NCBI GenBank assembly: GCA_946641795.1
Contig: CAMPBZ010000090.1
Coordinates: forward strand, 1 to 5,187
Source of the DNA: an uncultured Clostridia bacterium
GTDB lineage: Bacteria > Bacillota > Clostridia > Oscillospirales > CAG-272
Direction: 5' to 3'
DNA: 5,187 nucleotides
Made by a program: the position numbers and the translations under genes. Below the pieces are notes generated by a model. The model ran no database searches. It was not told where the DNA came from and saw only the letters and a program-made list of their open reading frames with translations. Every line of letters starts with the position of its first letter. Positions within the stretch are counted from its first letter, which is position 1. Below, piece after piece: positions 1 through 4,959 of the stretch.

Positions 1-371
1 GCCGCGGTGCGATACCAGTCCACCCCGCGGTGCTCGAAAAAACGCTTATCCTCAATGGAAACAACGGCGTTGACCATATCCGCCGGGATTTCCGCATAGG
101 AAAGATAGGTGATTTTTTCTTCCGCCGCGCCGGCCTCTACGATCTGTTCCTCAACGCCGATCCGGTTGGCGCGATCGGTAAAATGATATTGGTAAAAAAC
201 CGGCGGCGCGGTGCTTTCCTCCCGGCGCACCAAAAGATCGAACGCCGCGTCGGTTGCAAACGCGCGCTCCGCCCAAAGCCCAACGGCCGTTACCGCAACG
301 GCAAGCAGCAACAGCAAAATGCAAATGGCGCCCAAAAAGGCCCGCCGGAATGTCTTTGCTCTTTCTCTCAT
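1..371 (-). CDS. Class A penicillin-binding protein (PBP1A-type peptidoglycan glycosyltransferase/transpeptidase), N-terminal fragment cut by the window edge
   Basis: The visible part is 123 codons plus 2 bases; the gene continues past base 1. Residues 1-10 are basic, 11-33 are a single membrane helix (run of five Leu, then AVAVTAV), and 34 onward lies outside the membrane. At 95-118 the protein reads IPADMVNAVVSIEDKR then FFEHRGVD. This is the first conserved motif of glycosyltransferase family 51 (EDxxFxxHxG), with E107 as the expected catalytic Glu and H114/G116 conserved. Family knowledge: these enzymes polymerise lipid II into glycan strands, and class A members add a C-terminal transpeptidase, which is not visible here. 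A monofunctional GT51 enzyme is therefore not excluded. The start is uncertain. ATG 371 overlaps a short upstream ORF by ATGA, while in-frame ATG 410 would add 13 basic residues but has only a weak ribosome site. The gene is divergent from the BofC-like gene. Confidence 0.85.
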   Translation of the reverse strand, partial: MRERAKTFRRAFLGAICILLLLLAVAVTAVGLWAERAFATDAAFDLLVRREESTAPPVFYQYHFTDRANRIGVEEQIVEAGAAEEKITYLSYAEIPADMVNAVVSIEDKRFFEHRGVDWYRTA

Positions 372-394
372 AGGTTTCCGTTTCCCTTTCGCAT
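368..394 (-). CDS. Possible 8-residue leader ORF coupled to the PBP start
   Basis: ATG at 394-392 follows the best Shine-Dalgarno site in the intergenic region (AAAGGAG, 6 nt before the ATG). It encodes MRKGNGNL and stops at TGA 370-368, which overlaps the PBP start codon (371-369) as ATGA. Such an overlap is a classic arrangement for translational coupling. Alternatives: the real PBP start is ATG 410, with the AAAGGAG merely inside the gene, or a 1-nt indel separates this start from the PBP frame. One extra base before the ATG at 371 would fuse the two. No conservation evidence is available, so this is an inference from start-site spacing. Confidence 0.35.
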   Translation of the reverse strand: MRKGNGNL

Positions 395-398
395 GGTT

Positions 399-407
399 CT
401 CTCCTTT
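399..407 (-). promoter_or_regulatory. Strong Shine-Dalgarno site (AAAGGAGAG) upstream of the leader ORF/PBP
   Basis: On the minus strand AAAGGAGAG is followed by AACC and ATG (394). It is well placed for the 8-codon ORF but 28 nt upstream of ATG 371, and it lies just after ATG 410 (410-408), so it cannot serve that start. It is the main reason the PBP start is hard to settle. Confidence 0.6.
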
Positions 408-426
408 CATATTTCCCGCTTTTCCC

Positions 427-456
427 GCATAGCATTCCCGGTTTGCGGAAATGCTA
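427..456 (+). promoter_or_regulatory. Candidate sigma-G-like promoter for the BofC-like gene
   Basis: GCATA (427-431) fits the B. subtilis sigma-G -35 pattern (GHATR). AATGCTA (450-456) fits the -10 pattern (CATnnTA) except for its first base. The spacer is 18 bp, within the 17-18 bp norm. The predicted transcript starts near 463, giving a leader of about 23 nt that contains the Shine-Dalgarno site at 472-478. Forespore expression would suit a BofC-related product. The consensus is short, so chance occurrence is possible. No good sigma-A promoter was seen in this gap. Confidence 0.4.
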
Positions 457-458
457 TG
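428..458. repeat. 13-bp inverted repeat with 5-nt centre in the divergent intergenic region
   Basis: The left arm CATAGCATTCCCG (428-440) and right arm CGGAAATGCTATG (446-458) are complementary except at one pair (437 C against 449 A). The spacer is GTTTG. There is no T-tract on either side and it lies between two divergent starts, so it is not a typical terminator. It could be an operator, or simply the result of two overlapping mirror-image promoters (see the adjacent entries). Confidence 0.75.
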
Positions 459-459
459 A
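430..459 (-). promoter_or_regulatory. Candidate sigma-G-like promoter for the PBP, mirror image of the plus-strand one
   Basis: On the minus strand TCATA (459-455) is one base off the sigma-G -35 pattern. AATGCTA (436-430) is the same -10 variant as on the plus strand, again after an 18-bp spacer. Transcription would begin near 423, so the mRNA would carry the Shine-Dalgarno site at 407-399 but leave ATG 410 with almost no leader. Known parallel: in B. subtilis the class A PBPs PbpF and PbpG are made in the forespore. This is inferred from motif match only. Confidence 0.3.
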
Positions 460-485
460 CCGTAAAACCCGAAAGGAGCAAAAAT

Positions 486-923
486 ATGGGATTTGGAAAG
501 ATATGGGCGGTGCTTTTCTGCCTGATTTTGATTGCCGGATTGTTCTTTTTGCACGGCGGGGTTGCCGATTTGCAAGAGAAAGCCGACGCTTGGAAAGACG
601 CCGCGCAAAAAGCCGAGGACGCGCTGAAAGAATGGAAAACCTCTTTTTCCGCGGCCGCCGTTCCCACGCAAACCACGCCCGAAGAAACGCCCGTGGAAAA
701 CGAAGCCGAACCGGAACCGGTGAACGCCGAGCCGGATTTTTTCTGCGTTTTGCGCCTTTGCAACGGAAAAATCGGCATTTTTACCGACGAGGGCTACGCG
801 ATCCGCTTTTTGAAAACCGACGCGCGCACCCTTCCGCCGGCCGATGTTGCCGCGCTGGAAGAAGGTATCCCGGTCCGCTCCCGCGCCGAATTGCTGGAAC
901 GAATGGAAGATTTTGGCGAATAA
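486..923 (+). CDS. Membrane-anchored protein with a BofC C-terminal-like domain
   Basis: The product has 145 residues. The start is ATG 486, preceded by AAAGGAG (472-478) at 7 nt; upstream in-frame codons are antisense to the PBP and were not used. Residues 5-23 form one N-terminal membrane helix. Residues 26-54 are a charged, Ala-rich probable coiled coil. Residues 56-83 are a Pro/Glu/Thr-rich linker. Residues 85-145 look like the BofC C-terminal domain: CNGKIGIFTDEG, then ARTLPPADVAALEEGIPV, then a Leu/Glu-rich end (ELLERMEDF). Known: B. subtilis BofC is a forespore-made protein that restrains SpoIVB in the sigma-K checkpoint. This protein is not a BofC orthologue in layout, because the BofC N-terminal domain is replaced by helix plus coiled coil; its exact role is unknown. 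It is divergent from the PBP gene and convergent with the MscS gene. Confidence 0.85.
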   Translation: MGFGKIWAVLFCLILIAGLFFLHGGVADLQEKADAWKDAAQKAEDALKEWKTSFSAAAVPTQTTPEETPVENEAEPEPVNAEPDFFCVLRLCNGKIGIFTDEGYAIRFLKTDARTLPPADVAALEEGIPVRSRAELLERMEDFGE

Positions 924-960
924 AAAAAAGGGGGGGAGCGAACGGGTCGCTCCCCCTTTT
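924..960. terminator. Bidirectional rho-independent terminator
   Basis: GGGGGAGCGA (932-941) pairs perfectly with TCGCTCCCCC (947-956) around a 5-nt loop (ACGGG). An A-run precedes it (922-929) and TTTT follows (957-960). Read on the minus strand it ends in eight T after two extra C, making it a strong terminator for the MscS gene, whose stop is 12 nt away. Read on the plus strand it has only four T and directly follows the stop of the BofC-like gene. This is typical of convergent genes sharing one terminator. Confidence 0.9.
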
Positions 961-972
961 GGATTGCATTGG

Positions 973-1995
973 TTATTCCGTGCCTTTGGAAATTTGCGCC
1001 TGCTCGGCAACAAAGTCGCCGGCCTCCTTCTTTTGGCTCGGGCGGGCTTTGGTATCGTTTGTTTCAAGCTGGCTGACGGTGACCTGCGGGAATGGAATGT
1101 TGATGCCGTTCTCGTCGAACATAATTTTAAGTTCGCGGTTCAGCGCGCGCTGAACGATATAGATATCTTCCTCTTTGCACGCCGCGGTAAACAGAAGGTC
1201 AACGCTGGATTCGGCCAATTTATCAACGCCCTTGTAGTAGGGGCCTTCCTGGATTTGCGGAATGGCCTCGCGAATGCGATCCAGGTTCTTTTTGATGATC
1301 AGCTCGACCTGCGGAATAGACATACCGTACTCAATGGAAATATACGCCCTTGCCAGCGAAAGCTCCTTGGTTTGGTTGATGATTGAAGAAATGGCGCTGT
1401 TGTTGATGATCTTCACGTTTCCGCCGGTATCCTTGATTTTGGTGGTGCGAACGCCGATTTCTTCCACCACGCCGCGCCAACCGTCGATCACCACGATATC
1501 GCCGACCTGGTATTCCCCTTCAAACACAATGGAAATACCGGCAAGAATATCGGCAATCATACTCTGCGCGCCAAGACCGATGACCAATCCCAAAATGCCT
1601 GCGCTTGCCAACAGCGCGCGCGTATCTACGCCCCACGCGCCCAGCACCAGGAACACGGCAACAATGGCAATGAGGTATTTGAGAAAGCTGACCACCAGCG
1701 TAGTAATGGTCATTCCGCGCTTGCTGCGCGACAATGCCTTTTTGAGGAGCAGGCTGATCAAAAAGTTCAAAAGAAAAGCAATGGTGATAATTTGAATGGT
1801 TTTGATGAGCGCCGGGATTTTTTGATACAGCGTATTGAGCGCCACATTGGACGAAATATTCTTATAAAAAACCGAGTTGACGCCGTAGATGTACCCCGAA
1901 AGGACAAACGCCGCAACCGTAACAGCGCAAAACAGAATTGCGGTAATTAAAACCTTTACGTTGATTTGTTTCTTTTCTTGCGTTTTTTCTTGCAT
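973..1995 (-). CDS. MscS-family small-conductance mechanosensitive channel
   Basis: The product has 340 residues. MscS channels are homo-heptamers in the inner membrane that open under membrane tension and release solutes after osmotic downshock. Visible: membrane helices near 12-37, 61-84, 97-121 and the pore helix region 125-158. The pore region is Gly/Ala-rich (ASAGILGLVIGLGAQS, 130-145) and continues to IVFEGEYQVGDIV (156-168), the hallmark junction into the cytosolic beta domain. NNSAISSIIN (198-207) and the C-terminal alpha/beta part ending GINIPFPQVTV (297-307) also fit. E. coli MscS has 286 residues and three helices; this one has an extra N-terminal helix and a polar tail (about 310-340). 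ATG 1995 was chosen because GGAGG lies 8 nt upstream; a TTG at 2010 overlaps that site. It lies 47 nt downstream of the FN3-like gene with no terminator between, so they are probably one operon. Confidence 0.93.
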   Translation of the reverse strand: MQEKTQEKKQINVKVLITAILFCAVTVAAFVLSGYIYGVNSVFYKNISSNVALNTLYQKIPALIKTIQIITIAFLLNFLISLLLKKALSRSKRGMTITTLVVSFLKYLIAIVAVFLVLGAWGVDTRALLASAGILGLVIGLGAQSMIADILAGISIVFEGEYQVGDIVVIDGWRGVVEEIGVRTTKIKDTGGNVKIINNSAISSIINQTKELSLARAYISIEYGMSIPQVELIIKKNLDRIREAIPQIQEGPYYKGVDKLAESSVDLLFTAACKEEDIYIVQRALNRELKIMFDENGINIPFPQVTVSQLETNDTKARPSQKKEAGDFVAEQAQISKGTE

Positions 1996-2003
1996 TTTTT
2001 CAT

Positions 2004-2008
2004 CCTCC
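2004..2008 (-). promoter_or_regulatory. Shine-Dalgarno site fixing the MscS start
   Basis: GGAGG on the minus strand is 8 nt before ATG 1995. It lies inside the 5-codon extension from TTG 2010 and supports rejecting that start. An ATG at 2003 directly after it is out of frame and too close. Confidence 0.75.
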
Positions 2009-2042
2009 AAATTGAATATCCGTCGGTTTTCTTCCGGTCTTG

Positions 2043-3317
2043 TTACTGGTTCAGCATTTCAAAATCGGCTTCCGACAGTTCGTAGCGGTAAATGCCGATC
2101 GTTTCCCAATCGTTATTCACGTTTTTATCCATCCTGATCTTGTAAACGCCCGGTCCGGAAATGGTAATGTCATTAAAGGAGCCGGAAACGAACGCGGTCC
2201 CGTCCTCATTTGGTACAAACTCCGGATAGCTGTAACAAATCGGTTGATCGTCGGCTACCGGGGCGGTATCGTCCACGGCATAGATGGAAAGTTCAAAATT
2301 CACCGGTATATCCGGCTCGATAACGCTTTCGTCAACCGGGATCTCATAGTGGATCATCCCGTCCACAATTGAAAAATACGCGTTGTCGTTTTGCGGGGGC
2401 AGCTCCTGGATTTCCGATGTGGAAACCGGCCACTCGGCAACAATTTCCTGATTTTTCATCAGTTGAACGAGATATTCGGTTCCGGGTTGCAGGTCGGTAA
2501 ACACGCCGCCGATGTATTCCTGCCCCAGCGAAAGATCGGCAGCCTCTTCTTCGTAGATCATATCGCCGTTTTCAAGCAGGCACACCATAAACCAGTCGCC
2601 TTCGGAATAATCCGAAATCGGAATAGAATAGGAAATTTCGGTTTCGGTGGCGCTGAACTCGGGTTTTGCGGGATCGCCCGTGTCGGGATCCTCGTGCGGA
2701 TCGTCCTGCCACGGTTCCTCCTGTTTTGCGGTGCGGATTTTCTGTTTATAAAGCGACCAACTGCCGTAAAGCACCTCAAAGGTGTATTCGGTGTCCGGTT
2801 TCAGATCGTACACCGCGCCAAAGGCAAACTGCCGGTCTCTTTCTTCGGAGCTCTGCCCGTCTTCCTGCTGGTTGTCGCCCGGCTCCACCTGCATTGGCTC
2901 GCGGCGGCGCTCAAAATCGTTGTACACCTCTACGGCAAGCTCGTCCCCGCCATCCGAATAGCCTTCCAGCTCTATATAGCAATACACGCCGGCGGTTTCG
3001 GAAGTGCTGACCTCGACGCTCGGTTCCCCGACGATTGCAACGCCTGGTGAGCCGACAATGCCAATGGTTTCGGCGGTCAGAACGGCGGCGGCCGCAACGG
3101 TTGTGGGGAGCAGGATTTTGCGGAAGAAGGTTTCAATTTTTGTTTCTTTCTTTTTGGTTGAGCTTGTCTCGCTCGCTTGTTCACCTTCCGAAAGCACCGC
3201 GATTTTCTGCTTTTTGCCGGACGAGGTCTCGCCGGTGAGAGGAGAAAATTCGGGATAGGTCGGGAATTCTTCATACCTGGGGTTGCCGCTGTTGACGTTT
3301 TGATTTTCCGAGCCCAT
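2043..3317 (-). CDS. Single-pass membrane protein with about three fibronectin type III-like repeats, function unknown
   Basis: The product has 424 residues and is not recognised as a named family. Residues 1-60 are polar and disordered-looking (Ser/Thr/Glu/Lys, with a PRYEEFPTYPEF segment). Lys-rich 56-67 (KKKETKIETFFR) is followed by a moderately hydrophobic stretch at 68-97, probably one membrane helix with the N-terminus inside. The rest is acidic and beta-rich. Repeat 1 (about 98-197) and repeat 2 (about 218-301) both end with an FN3-like signature: DLKPDTEYTFEVL (171-183) and DLQPGTEYLVQLM (275-287). Repeat 3 (about 311-414) has an equivalent end strand (GPGVYKIRMD, 388-397) without the LxPxTxY motif. 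Repeat 1 carries an acidic insert near 145-163, and an Asp/Pro/Glu-rich linker covers 199-219. FN3-like domains are usually binding or spacer modules on the cell surface. It has its own sigma-A promoter and is the first gene of an operon with MscS, so an envelope role is likely. Confidence 0.8.
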   Translation of the reverse strand: MGSENQNVNSGNPRYEEFPTYPEFSPLTGETSSGKKQKIAVLSEGEQASETSSTKKKETKIETFFRKILLPTTVAAAAVLTAETIGIVGSPGVAIVGEPSVEVSTSETAGVYCYIELEGYSDGGDELAVEVYNDFERRREPMQVEPGDNQQEDGQSSEERDRQFAFGAVYDLKPDTEYTFEVLYGSWSLYKQKIRTAKQEEPWQDDPHEDPDTGDPAKPEFSATETEISYSIPISDYSEGDWFMVCLLENGDMIYEEEAADLSLGQEYIGGVFTDLQPGTEYLVQLMKNQEIVAEWPVSTSEIQELPPQNDNAYFSIVDGMIHYEIPVDESVIEPDIPVNFELSIYAVDDTAPVADDQPICYSYPEFVPNEDGTAFVSGSFNDITISGPGVYKIRMDKNVNNDWETIGIYRYELSEADFEMLNQ

Positions 3318-3321
3318 AGAA

Positions 3322-3332
3322 CCTCCTCCTTT
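3322..3332 (-). promoter_or_regulatory. Shine-Dalgarno site fixing the FN3-like gene start
   Basis: AAAGGAGGAGG on the minus strand is a near-perfect site. Counted from AAGGAGG it is 7 nt before ATG 3317. The frame is open upstream to a TTG at 3335, but that codon precedes the ribosome site itself and was rejected. Confidence 0.85.
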
Positions 3333-3356
3333 CAAAAAAGCTTGATTTTCGATTTT

Positions 3357-3385
3357 ATTCTATCACATTTTTTTACAATTTGCAA
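3357..3385 (-). promoter_or_regulatory. Sigma-A promoter of the FN3-like/MscS operon, extended -10
   Basis: On the minus strand the -35 is TTGCAA (3385-3380), the spacer is exactly 17 bp, and the -10 is TAGAAT (3362-3357) preceded by TGA, giving an extended -10 (TGnTAGAAT). The predicted start is near 3350, about 33 nt before the ATG. The surrounding stretch is strikingly A/T-rich compared with the flanking coding DNA, as expected for a strong housekeeping promoter. Confidence 0.85.
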
Positions 3386-3403
3386 CGTTTTTTCCAAAAA
3401 ACG
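3386..3403. repeat. Perfect 8-bp-arm palindrome next to the -35 box
   Basis: CGTTTTTTCCAAAAAACG is a perfect inverted repeat with a 2-nt centre. It abuts the -35 box of the FN3-like operon promoter and follows the glpK terminator T-run. It may act as an A/T-rich upstream promoter element or an operator, or may just extend the termination signal. The arms are mostly A/T, so part of the symmetry could be chance. Confidence 0.5.
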
Positions 3404-3404
3404 C

Positions 3405-3441
3405 AAAAACGGAAAAGCCCGCAAAGCGGACTTTTCCGTTT
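3405..3441 (-). terminator. Rho-independent terminator of the glpK unit
   Basis: On the minus strand a stem of about 15 bp (arms 3441-3426 and 3422-3407, one A-C mismatch at 3430/3418) has a 3-nt loop (TTT). It is followed by TTTTTGCGTTTTTT. It begins 4 nt after the glpK stop and ends just before the promoter of the next gene, so it insulates the two transcription units. Confidence 0.93.
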
Positions 3442-3445
3442 GATT

Positions 3446-4939
3446 TTATTCCGCCCAGCCGAGCGAGCGCTCTACGGCGCGGTGCCAGAGGCGCAATAGC
3501 TCCGCCCGCTTTTCTTTTTCCATTTGCGGCAGGAAGGTGCGTTCAGCATTCCAGCAGGAGCGGATTTCATCCAGATCCGAGTAGAACCCGACGCCCAGCC
3601 CTGCCAGGTAGGCCGCACCCAGCGCCGTGGTTTCCACACAGGCGGGCCGGGTGATCTCCACGCCCAGCACATCGGCCTGGAAGGCAAGCAAGAAGTTGTT
3701 TGCAGAAGCGCCGCCGTCCACCTTGACCGAGCCGATGGGGAACGGCGTATCCTGCTGCATTGCTTCCAGAACGTCCACCGTTTGGTAAGCCATTGCTTCC
3801 AGCGCCGCCCGAACTATATGTTCGGGTTTGACCGCACGGGTCAGCCCCTGGATGGTGCCGCGGGCGTAAGCGTCCCAATACGGTGCGCCCAGTCCCACGA
3901 ACGCGGGGACAAGATACACGCCGGCGGTGTTTTCCACCGAAGTTGCCATTGCCTCGGTATCCCGCGCGTGGCGGAAAAGTTTGAGCCCGTCGCGCAGCCA
4001 TTGAATGGTGGCGCCGCACATAAAGACCGAGCCTTCCAGCACGTATTTGGTCTCATTCCCGATCTTCCAGCCAACGGTGGTCAAAAGCCCTTTGGTGGAG
4101 CGGATGGGTTGATTGCCGGTGTTCATTAACAGGAAGCCGCCGGTACCGTAGGTGTTTTTCACGTCGCCCGCCTCAAAGCAGCATTGGCCGAACAGCGCCG
4201 CCTGCTGGTCGCCAGCAACGCCGGCAACCGGGATCTCCCCGCCGAGCAGGTGAGGATCGGTCATACCGAAAACGCCGGAAGAGGACTTGACCTCGGGCAA
4301 CACCGCCGCCGGAATGTTGAACAGGCGCAGCAGTTCGGGATCCCATTGCATGGTGTGAATATTGAACAGCAGGGTGCGCGCGGCGTTGGAAGGATCGGTT
4401 GCGTGCACGCGCCCGCCGGTAAGATGCCAGATTAAAAAGCAATCGATGGTGCCAAACAAAAGTTCGCCCTTTTCGGCGCGCGCTCTGGCGCCGGGAACGT
4501 GATCCAAAATCCACGCCAGCTTGGTTGCCGAAAAGTAGGGATCGGCCAACAGCCCGGTGCGTTCGCGGATCATTTCTTCGGCTCCGTCCCGTTTGAGCGA
4601 GGCGCAAAAATCGGCCGTGCGGCGGCATTGCCAAACGATTGCGTGGTAGATGGGTTTGCCGGTCTTCTTTTCCCAAACCACCACCGTTTCGCGCTGATTG
4701 GTGATGCCGATGGCGGCGATCTCCTCGGCTTCGGCGCCGCATTTTTGCATTGCCTCTACGGCAACGCCCATTTGCGAGGCCCAAATTTCGGTGGCGTCGT
4801 GCTCCACCCAGCCGTCCTGCGGATAGTACTGCTTGAACTCGCGGTGGACCTGCGAGCAGATCTTCCCCTCCCGGTCAAACAGAATGCAGCGGGAACTGGT
4901 GGTTCCCTGATCCAATGCCATTAAATACTTCTTTTTCAT
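3446..4939 (-). CDS. glpK: Glycerol kinase (EC 2.7.1.30)
   Basis: The product has 497 residues, close to the family's usual 495-505. GlpK is a cytosolic FGGY-family kinase that turns glycerol plus ATP into sn-glycerol 3-phosphate, the entry step of glycerol use. Visible: ATP-site motif ALDQGTTSSR (8-17); glycerol-site residues R83 and E84 (NQRET), W103 (VWQCRRT) and Y135 (DPYFSATK); catalytic D244 in AGDQQAALFGQ; NTYGTGGFLLMNTG (262-275); LVPAFVGLGAPYWD (343-356); GTIQGLTR (361-368); and VDGGASANNF (407-416). Numbering nearly matches E. coli GlpK. H230 in TDPHLLGG sits where Firmicute enzymes carry the His phosphorylated by the PTS protein HPr, which suggests PTS control. ATG 4939 was chosen because AGGAAAGG lies 7 nt upstream; the frame stays open to 5086 but that part overlaps another gene. 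The gene follows an unidentified ORF by 20 nt and has its own terminator. Confidence 0.98.
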   Translation of the reverse strand: MKKKYLMALDQGTTSSRCILFDREGKICSQVHREFKQYYPQDGWVEHDATEIWASQMGVAVEAMQKCGAEAEEIAAIGITNQRETVVVWEKKTGKPIYHAIVWQCRRTADFCASLKRDGAEEMIRERTGLLADPYFSATKLAWILDHVPGARARAEKGELLFGTIDCFLIWHLTGGRVHATDPSNAARTLLFNIHTMQWDPELLRLFNIPAAVLPEVKSSSGVFGMTDPHLLGGEIPVAGVAGDQQAALFGQCCFEAGDVKNTYGTGGFLLMNTGNQPIRSTKGLLTTVGWKIGNETKYVLEGSVFMCGATIQWLRDGLKLFRHARDTEAMATSVENTAGVYLVPAFVGLGAPYWDAYARGTIQGLTRAVKPEHIVRAALEAMAYQTVDVLEAMQQDTPFPIGSVKVDGGASANNFLLAFQADVLGVEITRPACVETTALGAAYLAGLGVGFYSDLDEIRSCWNAERTFLPQMEKEKRAELLRLWHRAVERSLGWAE

Positions 4940-4946
4940 AGTTTGG

Positions 4947-4956
4947 CCTTTCCTTT
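4947..4956 (-). promoter_or_regulatory. Shine-Dalgarno site fixing the glpK start
   Basis: AAAGGAAAGG on the minus strand ends 7 nt before ATG 4939. It sits in the 20-nt gap between the upstream stop (4960-4962) and glpK, so the 49-codon in-frame extension to 5086 is not needed. Confidence 0.8.
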
Positions 4957-4959
4957 CGG

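Noticed and set aside
428..458. The intergenic palindrome as a rho-independent terminator
   Set aside because: There is no T-run on either side and it lies upstream of both genes, not downstream.
30..485. A 152-codon N-terminal extension of the BofC-like protein on the plus strand
   Set aside because: It is antisense to the PBP coding region with its clear GT51 motif, has unnatural Arg-rich composition, and precedes a well-placed ribosome site at 472-478.
1996..2010. TTG start at 2010 for the MscS gene
   Set aside because: The codon overlaps the GGAGG ribosome site that serves ATG 1995.
1996..2042. A terminator or separate promoter between the FN3-like gene and MscS
   Set aside because: Only a 3-bp stem could be formed and no convincing -35/-10 pair is present in the 47 nt.
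3318..3335. TTG start at 3335 for the FN3-like gene
   Set aside because: It lies upstream of, and reads through, the AAAGGAGGAGG site; the added residues are just the translated ribosome site.
3524..4129. Long plus-strand open frame (201 codons) and similar frames opposite glpK and the FN3-like gene
   Set aside because: They are shadows of strongly supported minus-strand genes, have no ribosome sites, and have no recognisable domains.
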